From Dethiobacter alkaliphilus (lineage in GTDB: Bacteria; Bacillota; Dethiobacteria; DTU022; UBA8154), in the NCBI GenBank assembly GCA_016841605.1, contig JAENYV010000010.1, forward strand, positions 96,662 to 160,661: DNA of 64,000 nucleotides, read 5' to 3'. Positions 18,514-28,006 of the stretch are shown here, piece after piece. Made by a program: the position numbers and the translations under genes. Under the pieces are notes generated by a model. The model ran no database searches and was not told where the DNA came from. It saw only the letters and a program-made list of their open reading frames with translations. Numbering within the stretch: position 1 is the first letter of the stretch; every line of letters begins with the position of its first letter.

Positions 18514-18571
18514 TATCCGCTATCCGCTATCCGCTATCCGCTGTCAGCTGCGCGGGGGTAGCTGACAGCGG
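18514..18571. repeat. TATCCGC tandem repeat and adjoining 12-bp hairpin
   Basis: Four consecutive copies of TATCCGC occupy 18514-18541. They run into an inverted repeat with arms CCGCTGTCAGCT (18538-18549) and AGCTGACAGCGG (18560-18571). The hairpin overlaps the end of pheA on the minus strand and may end both convergent transcripts. Confidence 0.65.
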
Positions 18572-19386
18572 ACAGCGGGGTAGCTGCCCAGTATTTTGAG
18601 AAAAAGAGCTTTTTCCCTGACCAGGCGGATGGCGATATCTACCTTTTCATCCCGGCGGTGTCCCTGGATATCCAGGAAAAAGATATACTTACCCAGATCG
18701 CCGCGTACAGGTCTTGATTCAATCTTGGTAAGGTTGAGTCCGCAATGTGCGAGCACGCCGAGAAGGTCATACAGACTCCCCGGTCTGTCCGGCAGGCCCA
18801 GGAGCAAGGATGTTTTGTCATCTCCCGTGGGCAGGGCATCCTGCAGGGACAGTAAAAGAAAGCGGGTTACATTGCCCCTTTCGTCCTGCAGGTCTGCCCG
18901 GAGCACCTCCAGCCCGTGGCGTGCGGCCGCATGGCTGGAGGCCAGGACCCCGAGCCCGGGGCGTTGCCCGGCCAGGCGGGCCGCCTCTGCCGTGCTGATT
19001 GCCTCCCGGGTGGGAACTCCCGGAAGCAGCGCGGCCAGATTGCGGCGACACTGGGCCAGAGGCTGGGGATGGGAGCAGACTTCTTTAATGCCGGTCAACT
19101 TCTCTCCCTTTTGTGCCAGCAAAAAATGGCGCACCGGGAGAATGACCTCACCCTGGATTTGTACGCTGCTTTCCCGTAAAAGATCAAGGGTAAGGTTAAC
19201 GGAACCCTCCAGGGAGTTTTCCACCGGAACAATGCCCAGTTCCACTTCTTTTTTTTCCACCGCAGTTGTCACCAGATCGATCCCCGGATAAGGTTCCAGG
19301 CGGAGCGATTTGCCCGCGGCATAGAGAAGGGCTGCCTCTTCGCTAAACGTACCCGGTGGTCCCAGGTAGGCGATTTTTGTCCCCAT
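18544..19386 (-). CDS. pheA: Prephenate dehydratase
   Basis: A 280-residue enzyme that converts prephenate to phenylpyruvate in phenylalanine synthesis. The catalytic part opens 'IAYLGPPGTFSEEAALLY' and has 'GIVPVENSLEGSVNLTLDLL' and 'DERGNVTRFLLLS' (TRF motif). The ACT regulatory domain follows at about 192-270: 'DKTSLLLGLPDRPGSLYDLL' then 'LTKIESRPVRGDLGKYIFFLD', where ESRP is the Phe-binding motif. Length is normal for the monofunctional form. The ATG is 2 nt after the aroF stop. The last few residues are encoded in the hairpin at 18538-18571, which may have altered the native C terminus. Confidence 0.96.
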   Translation of the reverse strand: MGTKIAYLGPPGTFSEEAALLYAAGKSLRLEPYPGIDLVTTAVEKKEVELGIVPVENSLEGSVNLTLDLLRESSVQIQGEVILPVRHFLLAQKGEKLTGIKEVCSHPQPLAQCRRNLAALLPGVPTREAISTAEAARLAGQRPGLGVLASSHAAARHGLEVLRADLQDERGNVTRFLLLSLQDALPTGDDKTSLLLGLPDRPGSLYDLLGVLAHCGLNLTKIESRPVRGDLGKYIFFLDIQGHRRDEKVDIAIRLVREKALFLKILGSYPAVRCQLPPRS

Positions 19387-19388
19387 GT

Positions 19389-20438
19389 TTATACCCCCTC
19401 TGCAGATTCGTCTGCGGTTGTCAGGGTGCGTCCGCAGGCAAGCGCAACTTTCCGCAGGTCCGCCATGAGGAGGGAAAAGTCCTGTGGAGTCAAAGATTGG
19501 GGACCGTCACAGAGGGCCTTTTCCGGATAGGGATGGACCTCCACGAGCAGTCCGTCCGCTCCCGCGGCGACGGCAGCCCGGGATAGAGCGGGAACGAGCC
19601 TGCGCTCCCCGCTGCTGTGGCTTGGATCGGCGATCACCGGAAGGTGGCTGTAAATGTTTACCAGAGGGATGGCGCTGACATCCAGGGTGTTGCGCGTGTA
19701 CTGCTCAAATGTACGGATTCCCCGTTCGCAGAGGATTACATTGTAATTGCCTTCGCTTAAGATATACTCTGCGGCCATAAGCCACTCTTCAATGGTGGCC
19801 GAGAGGCCGCGCTTGAGGAGCACGGGCCGGTTTTGTTTTCCCAGTTCCTTGAGCAAGGTGAAGTTCTGCATGTTGCGCGCCCCGACCTGCAGTATATCCG
19901 CGTAAGCCGAAACCAGGGGAACATCCTGGGCATTGATTATTTCGGTGACGATCTTCAGACCTGTCCGCTCGCGGGCACGGGCCATCATCTCCAGGCCTTT
20001 TTCTTCCAGACCCTGAAAACTGTAAGGGGATGTGCGGGGTTTGAAGGCCCCCCCGCGCAGCACCTTGGCCCCTGCCGTGGCTACCTTTTCCGCCACTTCA
20101 CAAAGGTTTTCCTCATTTTCCACCGCGCAGGGTCCGGCCATGACGACAATTTCCTTGCCGCCGACAACAACCCCGTCTCCCAGGTCGATAAGAGTTTTCT
20201 CTCGCTTTACCGTATGGCTTACCAGTTTATATGGAGACATAATGGGAACCACTTTTTCCACCTGGGGAAGCATCTCCAGGGAATCAATTACGACCTCCCG
20301 TTTCTTTTCTCCGACAGCCCCGATCACGATCCGTTCAACCCCCCGGATCAGGTGAGCCCGGAAGCCGTGTTCCGCCAGCTTTTCCTCCACTTTGGCAATA
20401 TCTTTTTCGGTGGCATCCAGTTTCATTACGATAACCAT
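19389..20438 (-). CDS. aroF: 3-deoxy-7-phosphoheptulonate synthase (DAHP synthase, AroA-I beta type)
   Basis: A 349-residue first enzyme of the shikimate pathway, condensing PEP and erythrose-4-phosphate. Residues 1-70 form the ferredoxin-like regulatory domain ('[22 protein letters not shown]'). The barrel carries '[15 protein letters not shown]', '[18 protein letters not shown]', '[20 protein letters not shown]' and '[19 protein letters not shown]', which are the PEP- and metal-binding loops. I chose ATG 20438 because GGAGGG lies just upstream; a longer reading adds 18 residues with no RBS. It is cotranscribed with pheA behind a T-box leader, so expression responds to a charged tRNA level. 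Confidence 0.96.
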   Translation of the reverse strand: MVIVMKLDATEKDIAKVEEKLAEHGFRAHLIRGVERIVIGAVGEKKREVVIDSLEMLPQVEKVVPIMSPYKLVSHTVKREKTLIDLGDGVVVGGKEIVVMAGPCAVENEENLCEVAEKVATAGAKVLRGGAFKPRTSPYSFQGLEEKGLEMMARARERTGLKIVTEIINAQDVPLVSAYADILQVGARNMQNFTLLKELGKQNRPVLLKRGLSATIEEWLMAAEYILSEGNYNVILCERGIRTFEQYTRNTLDVSAIPLVNIYSHLPVIADPSHSSGERRLVPALSRAAVAAGADGLLVEVHPYPEKALCDGPQSLTPQDFSLLMADLRKVALACGRTLTTADESAEGV

Positions 20439-20514
20439 GTTTTTCCCTCCAAATATAATTTCTATAAAATAAAAGGAGGCTGCACATTTCAAGGACGAAA
20501 GTACAAACCTCCCA

Positions 20515-20840
20515 AAATAAAAAACTTCCTGCCAGGGACAGGAAGTTGCTTCCGCGGTACCACCCTGATTGGCCTTTGCAGGCCCATCTTTTGCAGGAGC
20601 GGGATCGCCGTTTTGACGGTCCGATTCCTGTTTCTTTGCTAACGGGTGAAAAACCCGGCACAGCCTACTTTTCCTTTCCTCTCTGCAGGAAACGGTTTCA
20701 GCCTGCGGCTTCAGAGGGAACTTCAGCCAACCACTTTACCGACAGGGCTTACAGCCAAAGGCCCCGCCTCTCTGAGGCAAGCCGGCTCGCTTACTTTTCT
20801 CTTTCATCGCTTTTTGCTTAACTATTTTGCTTGACTAATT
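20515..20840 (-). ncRNA. T-box leader of aroF-pheA
   Basis: Read on the minus strand, the leader starts near 20840 and contains stem I elements (CAGAGAGG and GGTAAAG motifs), the conserved T-box sequence AGGGTGGTACCGCGG (20552-20566), and a Rho-independent terminator (arms 20523-20531 and 20539-20547, then a T-rich run). Uncharged tRNA pairing stabilises the antiterminator and turns the operon on. The specifier codon could not be fixed; a UUC (Phe) in the 3' side of stem I is a candidate and would fit the pathway. Confidence 0.92.
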
Positions 20841-20847
20841 ACCAACT

Positions 20848-20877
20848 ATTATAGCACGGCTTTCGGCAGCACGTCAA
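20848..20877 (-). promoter_or_regulatory. Promoter of the T-box/aroF-pheA operon
   Basis: On the minus strand a -35 TTGACG (20872-20877) and a perfect -10 TATAAT (20848-20853) lie 18 bp apart, just upstream of the T-box leader. Confidence 0.8.
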
Positions 20878-20934
20878 TAAAAAATTCGGCAAATGTTATG
20901 GTTAAAGGGGCAGCTTTTTGGGGAAACCTTTGCA

Positions 20935-22293
20935 TTATATTTTTACCGCGGCCTGCAGTACGTTTACCGCTACAGAACCCGCAACTTTACTTCCGGAACC
21001 GCCGTTTTCAATTACAACAACAAATGCCAGGGGAGAGTCCTCTCTGGCTAAAAATCCGGCAAACCACGCATGGGGCTTTTCTACTCCGCCAACTTCCGCT
21101 GTGCCCGATTTGGCACAGAGCTCAAGGCCTTTGAAATTTTCCTCACCGTAGGCGCTTATTGTATTGTTCCTCATCATTTTACCAAGTTTCTCAGCTGTTT
21201 TTGATGAGAGTATCCGCGTTTCAGTGGTAGCGGGCAAGGAAATTATCCCCCTGTCGCTAAGTATTTTCGGTGTAACGCGGACACCATCATTGGCAATCGC
21301 GCCCATGAAAGCCATAAAATTTAATGGATTTGCCGTATTGGTATATTGTCCGATGCCGGCCCAAGCCAGGTCTCCTCCTTCTGCATCCGACAGTTCAGCC
21401 TTCCCCATGGCTGTTTTTATGCCATTGATAGTCAAGCTTGAATTGAATCCGGCCAAATCAGCGTATTTCTGCAATGTATCTGCTCCAAGTTCAAGAGCGA
21501 TCCGGGCAAAGGCCACATTGCACGAATCAGCAAGGGCTTCTTCCAGAGTAACTTCGCCATGCGCGGCGAGGCAATTCACCATATCTTCGCCTATCTGCAA
21601 CTTTCCGTCACAGTGATAAAGCTTCTCATCAATACTGTCAATATTATCAATGGCCGCTGCAGCCGTTACCAGCTTAAAGACAGAGCCGGGGGTATATGCG
21701 GCTGAAAGTAACCGGTTAAGGTAAACCCCTTCGTACTTTTTGGGGTTAGCTTTTACGTCAGGATGGTTTTCCGGATCAAAAGATGGAGAACTTACCATGC
21801 AAAGAATCTCTCCGGTCTTATAGTTATATACGCCCACCGTTCCCTTGCGCCCATTAAGTTCCTTATATGCCGCGGCACACAAATGGGCATCAAGTGTAAG
21901 GGTGAGGTTACTGCCGGAGCTTAGCCTGTCATTAAAGCGATATGTTCCATTGACTAAATCCCAGCCGCTGAGACGGTCTCCAAAGGCTACTTGTGCGCCG
22001 GTCTCCACATTGCCGGACAAGTCCCCCGTTGCATGCATAACAGCCGTGCGCACCGTCTTATCTTCATGAAATTCTATCGTTCCATCGATCATCTGCAGAA
22101 GAATAGTGCCTGAACGGTCATATATTGTTCCCGATGAGACCAGTTTCCCGCTTGCATACAAATGTTTGTTGGTAGGATACTGTACCCAGGCGGAAGCACT
22201 ATGAAAATACTTCATAAGAAAAACCGCAAGGCCTAATGAAAGCAGCAAGGAAAAAATCAGCAACACAGCAGAGCGTTTTAACAACAGTTTCAT
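20935..22293 (-). CDS. Penicillin-binding protein, class B transpeptidase (PbpA-like)
   Basis: A 452-residue transpeptidase. One N-terminal membrane anchor (about 8-30) is followed by a short pedestal ('TIYDRSGTILLQ') and a transpeptidase domain with the serine nucleophile motif S204-x-x-K ('TPGSVFKLV'), SxN at 257-259 ('SCN'), and KSGT at 395-398. It cross-links peptidoglycan outside the membrane. The short pedestal and size resemble actinobacterial PbpA more than classic FtsI or SpoVD, and no PASTA domains are present. Its ATG lies 1 nt after the stop of the FHA-RodA gene, so the pair probably forms a glycosyltransferase-transpeptidase complex. Confidence 0.93.
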   Translation of the reverse strand: MKLLLKRSAVLLIFSLLLSLGLAVFLMKYFHSASAWVQYPTNKHLYASGKLVSSGTIYDRSGTILLQMIDGTIEFHEDKTVRTAVMHATGDLSGNVETGAQVAFGDRLSGWDLVNGTYRFNDRLSSGSNLTLTLDAHLCAAAYKELNGRKGTVGVYNYKTGEILCMVSSPSFDPENHPDVKANPKKYEGVYLNRLLSAAYTPGSVFKLVTAAAAIDNIDSIDEKLYHCDGKLQIGEDMVNCLAAHGEVTLEEALADSCNVAFARIALELGADTLQKYADLAGFNSSLTINGIKTAMGKAELSDAEGGDLAWAGIGQYTNTANPLNFMAFMGAIANDGVRVTPKILSDRGIISLPATTETRILSSKTAEKLGKMMRNNTISAYGEENFKGLELCAKSGTAEVGGVEKPHAWFAGFLAREDSPLAFVVVIENGGSGSKVAGSVAVNVLQAAVKI

Positions 22294-22294
22294 A

Positions 22295-24076
22295 TCAATC
22301 CCCCTCGCCGGAAATAGTTCTTTTCCCGGGCGTGATGCGCTCGTCGGCAGATTTAATAAGTGCCAAAAGACCCCATGAGGCGATCATGGAAGAGCCTCCG
22401 TGGGATACAAAAGGAAAGGTTATCCCCGTTAGCGGAAGAATATCTACCGAGCCCAAAACATTTAAGGTCGTCTGGAGCAAAAATATGGAAGCCGCTCCAC
22501 AGGCAACAATGGCATAAAAAGACGAGCGGCAGTCTTTTGTCAGAAATACGGCATAGCTTGCAAAAAATACCACGATCAAAACTGCTGTAAGTGCAACAAG
22601 AAGTCCCCATTCCTCACAGAGCATGCCGAAAACCAGATCAGTATGGGCTGCAGCAATATTCGCCAGATATCCGTTCCCGCCTCCTACTCCCAAAAGGCCG
22701 CCGCTGGCCGCTGCAATCATTGTGCGCGTCTGCTGGTAGCCGGAGGTATCGGCATACTCCCAGACATTTCCCCATGCCGCAAAGCGGGAAGCAATGTATG
22801 GCATAAAAGAGACAACCGCTATGCCTCCCAATACGGCTCCGGCCGATGTCAGGGCAATGGTTCGCACATCTCCGGAGCGCATAAATGCTATGACAATAAA
22901 GGTGGCGAAGAAAACCAGTACATTGCCAAAATCCCTCATGAGGATGAGCGCGCCGATGCATGCTGCTGAAAACCCGATAAAGGCAGTCATATTGCGTGTT
23001 GTGAGCAGCCTGTCCAGGGTTGCGGCACCGGCCATCACAAAAGCAATTTTTACGAACTCCGATGGTTGAAATGATATCAGGCCAAGGTCAATCCAGCGTT
23101 TTGCACCAAAACGGGTTTCCCCTATGGTCAGATTCAGGATCAGGAGCAGTAGGGCAGATGCCGCAAGCAGATATTTTAGCTTGCCCGCCCGTCCAAGATC
23201 CCGGATAATCAGATCAAGGGCAGTATACACCGCCAGGCCCAGAAGAATGGCCGCGAATTGTTTAAAAATAGAATCAGGAGCTGCCGAGGCCACAATCAGC
23301 AAACTCAAACCACAAAGCAAATAGCAGAGCAATTCCGGCTCAAAGCGTTTCCTGCTGCACCACCGCATGATGATATAATGAAAACATTCTGTAAGGATAA
23401 AGAAAAGAAATGTCACCGGCACTGCCGGATTTAGTTCAGCACCTTTAGAAAAACAAATCTGCAGGCCTCCCAAAATTTGCATAAGCAAAATCAGCAAGAA
23501 GGTTGTGCCGGGCTTAATATCTCCGCGGGACGAAACATATCTTGCAGTATCATTTTGTTGCGCTACTTCCATGGGTTCTTTGTCGGCCTGGACCAGCTCC
23601 ATTTCCACTCCCCCCAGGGAGATGATATCCCCGTACTGTACAGTTTCCGGCTTTTCTATCTTTACCCCGTTAACTTGCACGCCATTTTTTGAGTTAATCT
23701 CCGCAATAGACCAGGCCCCATGTCGAAATGTAAGCACAGCGTGATTTCTGGATACAAAATGCACTTTAATGACAATATCGCAAAAATTGCTCCGTCCGAT
23801 GGAATTTTCCCAGTGTCTAAGGGGGATACGGGTACCGTCCGTTATATTTAGATATCCCCATGCCGCGTTTCTCTTCCTATCCTGCAAAAGCGGCAGAATG
23901 CAGCGTAAAAATATGGTAACTGCCAATATTGGAAACACCCATCTTACCAGCAAAGTATACAGCTCCGCTATCACTCCGAAATGTAAAACGAAGCTTCCAA
24001 TACTTCCGGAAATATCTGCTGCTTTAGTCAAATACATTTCAAAAAGCTGTTTCACGTTTTCTAAAAAATCACTCAT
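22295..24076 (-). CDS. FHA domain fused to an FtsW/RodA/SpoVE glycosyltransferase
   Basis: A 593-residue SEDS protein with an N-terminal extension. A first hydrophobic segment (about 25-60) precedes a forkhead-associated domain ('IGRSNFCDIVIKVHFVSRNHAVLTF', then 'NSKNGVQVNGVKI', about 90-165). The SEDS core of about ten helices follows, with 'GAKRWIDLGLISFQPSEFVKIAFVM' and 'FPFVSHGGSSMIASWGLLAL', hallmarks of lipid II-polymerising enzymes. FHA domains bind phosphothreonine, so a Ser/Thr kinase may control the polymerase; no kinase gene is in the window. ATG 24076 has an SD AGAGGAAAA; the longer reading adds 11 residues. Confidence 0.92.
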   Translation of the reverse strand: MSDFLENVKQLFEMYLTKAADISGSIGSFVLHFGVIAELYTLLVRWVFPILAVTIFLRCILPLLQDRKRNAAWGYLNITDGTRIPLRHWENSIGRSNFCDIVIKVHFVSRNHAVLTFRHGAWSIAEINSKNGVQVNGVKIEKPETVQYGDIISLGGVEMELVQADKEPMEVAQQNDTARYVSSRGDIKPGTTFLLILLMQILGGLQICFSKGAELNPAVPVTFLFFILTECFHYIIMRWCSRKRFEPELLCYLLCGLSLLIVASAAPDSIFKQFAAILLGLAVYTALDLIIRDLGRAGKLKYLLAASALLLLILNLTIGETRFGAKRWIDLGLISFQPSEFVKIAFVMAGAATLDRLLTTRNMTAFIGFSAACIGALILMRDFGNVLVFFATFIVIAFMRSGDVRTIALTSAGAVLGGIAVVSFMPYIASRFAAWGNVWEYADTSGYQQTRTMIAAASGGLLGVGGGNGYLANIAAAHTDLVFGMLCEEWGLLVALTAVLIVVFFASYAVFLTKDCRSSFYAIVACGAASIFLLQTTLNVLGSVDILPLTGITFPFVSHGGSSMIASWGLLALIKSADERITPGKRTISGEGD

Positions 24077-24467
24077 ATAATTTTCCTCTATTAAATGAAT
24101 TTTTATCAATGGAATACAGCTGCACTTCCAACGAAGTCGCTATATTAGAAACAGTTTTTTGCCGTATATCCAATGGGCTTTTTGTTGTACTTTATTATAC
24201 CGCTAATAATAAAGCATTTTCTATTTTTTTGCCCGGATCTCTTGTCCTTTTTTTGGAAGCAAAACATTTCTTATTAGCAATAGAGCGAAAATTGTTTTTT
24301 TCTTAGGTGGAGACCAAATAAATGCTGAATTAATAAATAGGTGAGCGAGGTTTTTGTAGGAAAATTAGGGGTTTATTATAAAACGGAGGTTATAATTTAG
24401 AGCTAAAAGAATTACCGGGACGGTTTTTCTATTGATACTATTAATAAGAATACGATCATTTAATTTC
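24077..24467. other. Intergenic region upstream of the cell-wall operon
   Basis: An AT-rich gap with no credible gene. A minus-strand TATAAT at 24194-24199 could be the -10 of the FHA-RodA/PBP operon, but no good -35 sits at the right distance. Nothing else stands out. Confidence 0.35.
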
Positions 24468-25103
24468 TTAAACAAGGACGGCAATCGCATTGTAAAAAAA
24501 ACTTCCGCCAAAAAAAATCAGTATACTGCCGAGCACAACAATGACAGAACGATACAGTCTTTGTTTAATGAATTTACGCGTTTTACCGACGATTATGGAA
24601 ATTAACCCATACCAAATGAAATCGGCCAAAATATGCCCAATATAGAACATAAATACTCCTACGATACCAAATGATTTGTAAGCTTGTATGAGAAAGCCGA
24701 GGCCAATAATAGCCCACCATAAAAGAAAATAAGGGTTGGCCGCACTGACCGCCATGCCGGAAATAAACAAGATATTTCCGGCGCTTGATTTTTTTTCGTC
24801 CACTTCAATGTTGATTTTCTTCTTCAAAGAACTGAAAATCATATCAGAGCCCATATAAATTAACAATAGTCCACCAATAAAACCAATGCCGATCTGTGCA
24901 GAGTCGGATTGCAGAATGATGTCGAATCCGAGAAATATGAGGGCAATCAGAATAAGTTCCAGGACAGCATGTCCAAATATAATGATGAATCCTGAATAGG
25001 GGCCGGTATTTAATGCTTGCCGAATAGTGTATGTAAGCAAAGGACCGGGCATCATGGCGCCCGAGAAAGCTACTGCAAGGGCAGATAAGAAGATCATAGC
25101 CAT
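24468..25103 (-). CDS. LysE/RhtB family amino-acid exporter
   Basis: A 211-residue membrane protein with six hydrophobic segments. The family motif 'SGAMMPGPLLTYTIRQALNTGPYSG' follows TM1 (G-x-x-x-P-G-P), and 'GMAVSAANPYFLLWWAIIG' carries the second conserved Asn-Pro. LysE-type carriers export basic or small neutral amino acids. ATG 25103 has GGAAGGTG 8 nt upstream, better than a longer reading from 25121. It is monocistronic and divergent from adk. Confidence 0.88.
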   Translation of the reverse strand: MAMIFLSALAVAFSGAMMPGPLLTYTIRQALNTGPYSGFIIIFGHAVLELILIALIFLGFDIILQSDSAQIGIGFIGGLLLIYMGSDMIFSSLKKKINIEVDEKKSSAGNILFISGMAVSAANPYFLLWWAIIGLGFLIQAYKSFGIVGVFMFYIGHILADFIWYGLISIIVGKTRKFIKQRLYRSVIVVLGSILIFFGGSFFYNAIAVLV

Positions 25104-25285
25104 TAATAGTGCACCTTCCAAAGATATATTCTATTGGCATAACTATTTTAGCATATCATTGTTTTCGCAGAGCTGCAATTAATTATCCGGAGGAAAGATA
25201 CATTTAAAAAATAACAGATATTCAAAAACAGCTGTAATATGATACAATATGCATTGGTATGGACAAGTACTATCTATTCCATTGA

Positions 25286-25939
<654 letters not shown>

Positions 25940-25963
25940 TAATACTGGATGAAGGAATAAAGC

Positions 25964-26010
25964 AAACGCCGGTAGAGCAGGGGGAGAGAACCCCTGCTCT
26001 ACCGGCGTTT
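25964..26010. terminator. Perfect 20-bp inverted repeat between adk and a serpin
   Basis: Arms 25964-25983 and 25991-26010 pair over 20 bp without mismatch around a 7-nt loop. The outer part is AAACGCCGGTAG. It lies between convergent genes and presumably ends both transcripts, although neither strand has a clear T-run beyond the AAA/TTT at the stem base. Confidence 0.65.
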
Positions 26011-26038
26011 GGCGTTTGTGGATTGGAACGATAATCGC

Positions 26039-27298
26039 TTATATTTCCGGCAGCGGGTCGGTGACCGAGCCCAGAAACAGTATCGAGCCGGTTTTATTAT
26101 CAACTATACTGAAGAAGAAAGGCCGGTCCACGGTCATGGAAAACCGGTTCAAGGGAGCCGATTCCAATCTTATTTCCACTGAAGTTGCCCCGGCAGCTTC
26201 GGTGCCTTTCTCGTCTACTTCCACAAAGGTTTTATGCTTGACTTCAGCGATAAAAAGCCGGGGCGGAACGGGCCGCATGCCGGAGAAATCGGCTGCGGTG
26301 TCGTCGAAGGCGATCTCCATACCCAGCTCTTTGAGGACATCGTTGAAGGATGCCTCGTATCCGAATTTGCAGCGGGGAAGCCCCACCGAGCCTTCTGTTT
26401 CCTGGAATGATGCCAACCATGTGTTCCATTCCGCGGGATCCAGTTTTTCATATAAGCTTTGCAGGGTCTGCTCAGGGCCGGGCAGAAATATGTACATACT
26501 TAGCCGCCCGTTCTTCCCGTAAGGTATGCCGACCGCCTGAAATCCGTCACCTTCCAGGTAGGGAAATTCTCCTTCCCGGAACATAACGGGATGCTGTTTG
26601 GAATCCCCGTTCGGCAGGTGAAAAGGTACCTCCCGGGTTTGCTGCGGATCGAAAGGTTCGGACCAGTCGGCCTGGAAGTAGACGGCATTAAGTAAAAAAA
26701 GCACTGTCAGTGGATGGATCGGCGGCTCAATCAGCTTTTGAATTTTCCCCTTCGTTTGCTCCTCAACCCATTTGTTCATCGTCACGGCGGCGTCAGGAAA
26801 ATCGAAATCCAGTGCTGCAACTTCCGCCCCGTAATATTTTCTGTTCCGTTGCAGGAAATCCTCATAGAAATCAACCCCTGAGCGCGCCCAGAGGGAGTTC
26901 GCAATAGCCAATTCCACCTTAGGATCCGGGTTCTCCAGGATGGTGCGCAGATCGGCAAAGGCCTCGTTGACCTCCTCCACACTCAAACCCTGAAACTGCA
27001 GCACATCTTCCATAGCCGCGGCGGTTTCCCCGTCAGCCCCGTTATATGTCATTGCCAGGGCCAGAGAAACGCTTGCCGGCGAAATGAAGATGTTTTCAGC
27101 GGGTGTTTTTTCCCTGAGAGCATGAAACAGGTCAAAGGCAAAGGCCGTATTGGCCGTGACCAGACGCGTGTCTACATACTCCGCGGGTTCGGCATACGCT
27201 GATTTTTCTCCTGACCGGCAACCCGCGGTGCCGGCCAGGAGCGCACAAAACATTACCAAAAGGAGTAGGGTTGTCCCTTTTTTTACGTATCTGTTCAT
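26039..27298 (-). CDS. Serpin, lipoprotein (serine protease inhibitor)
   Basis: A 419-residue serpin with a lipoprotein signal ('LLAGTAGC', Cys27). Family features are 'NIFISPASVSLALAMTYNGADGETAAAM' (strand 6B/helix B), 'ANSLWARSGVDF', 'LLNAVYFQADWSEPF', and the reactive-loop hinge 'EVDEKGTEAAGATSVEI'. The mobile small-residue hinge suggests a true inhibitor. Counting 16 residues from the hinge Glu (P17), as in alpha-1-antitrypsin, gives Glu-Ser as P1-P1', which would fit a glutamyl endopeptidase target. It is anchored at the cell surface, probably guarding against secreted proteases. Confidence 0.95.
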   Translation of the reverse strand: MNRYVKKGTTLLLLVMFCALLAGTAGCRSGEKSAYAEPAEYVDTRLVTANTAFAFDLFHALREKTPAENIFISPASVSLALAMTYNGADGETAAAMEDVLQFQGLSVEEVNEAFADLRTILENPDPKVELAIANSLWARSGVDFYEDFLQRNRKYYGAEVAALDFDFPDAAVTMNKWVEEQTKGKIQKLIEPPIHPLTVLFLLNAVYFQADWSEPFDPQQTREVPFHLPNGDSKQHPVMFREGEFPYLEGDGFQAVGIPYGKNGRLSMYIFLPGPEQTLQSLYEKLDPAEWNTWLASFQETEGSVGLPRCKFGYEASFNDVLKELGMEIAFDDTAADFSGMRPVPPRLFIAEVKHKTFVEVDEKGTEAAGATSVEIRLESAPLNRFSMTVDRPFFFSIVDNKTGSILFLGSVTDPLPEI

Positions 27299-27414
27299 TT
27301 ACAGTTCCTCGCTCTCCAAAATATTATTTTAAAAGTCTTTATGGTAATAAGACCTTTCAAGAGGACAAAAAGTTCCCTGAAATAGGCAAAACTAAATAGT
27401 AAAAAACTCATGTA

Positions 27415-27480
27415 TTGACAAAATGGCAAAGCAGTAGTAATATAGTTTTAGTAAATTACTAAATAACTAAATTAGTAAAT
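27415..27480 (+). promoter_or_regulatory. Promoter with overlapping TAGTAA-type palindromes
   Basis: A -35 TTGACA (27415-27420) and a -10 TAATAT (27438-27443) are 17 bp apart. The start-site region carries TTTAGTAAATTACTAAA (27447-27463, palindromic except at the centre) and a related TAACTAAATTAGTAA (27464-27478), a likely repressor operator covering the transcription start. Confidence 0.7.
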
Positions 27481-27525
27481 AAAAACGAGAGATGATTCTC
27501 TGAAAATTACATGGGAGGAAAGGTT

Positions 27526-28005
27526 ATGAAAATACCAACCAGTTTAAAACATAAACCGGTAATTGTTTCTGAAAACTATGAAAATGTTGATGGCAGATAT
27601 GCCTATAATTCGGATGCGAAAGGACTTTCTTTAGGTTTGGCACAATGGAATGATCGGGGCAAGGTTGACATTTCCGCCAAAGTGTGGAGACACACCGGAG
27701 AAAAATGGTCCAGACAGTCTGAGGAATTGCCGTTGCACCGTGTCCTCGACCTGGCGATCCTGGTTTGCAGAACAAAGTTTTATTTTCAAGAAGCTTATCG
27801 ATATGAAAAATTGTATGATACAGAGAATCCGGCAATCGACAGAGTGGGCTTACAGGGTGACGCTATGACAGTGGCTGTCTGTACTGGCAATGAAAAGATC
27901 GATGAAGATATTAAGCTTTTTAGCCAGGCGCTCAGTAACGATGATGAGCTTATTAGTGAGCGCTTGCGTACGCTGTCGAGGATATTAAAAGAAATGGGGT
28001 ATTAG
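27526..28005 (+). CDS. DUF6530-like conserved protein
   Basis: A 159-residue cytosolic protein with no signal or membrane segment. It opens 'MKIPTSLKHKPVIVSENYE' and has the conserved-looking block 'GLAQWNDRGKVDISAKVWRHTGEKWSRQSEELPLHRVLDLAI', which I recall from a family of unknown function (DUF6530). ATG 27526 has GGGAGGAAAGG upstream; the longer reading from 27511 adds five residues. The following GIY-YIG gene begins 1 nt after its stop, so the two are coupled and probably work together. Confidence 0.7.
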   Translation: MKIPTSLKHKPVIVSENYENVDGRYAYNSDAKGLSLGLAQWNDRGKVDISAKVWRHTGEKWSRQSEELPLHRVLDLAILVCRTKFYFQEAYRYEKLYDTENPAIDRVGLQGDAMTVAVCTGNEKIDEDIKLFSQALSNDDELISERLRTLSRILKEMGY

Positions 28006-28006
28006 T

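Noticed and set aside
18514..18571. CRISPR-like short repeats
   Set aside because: The 7-bp units are contiguous with no spacers; no array with regular spacers was found anywhere in the window.
24107..24306. A 65-codon ORF upstream of the FHA-RodA gene
   Set aside because: There is no convincing RBS and its composition is that of AT-rich noncoding DNA with promoter-like elements on the other strand.
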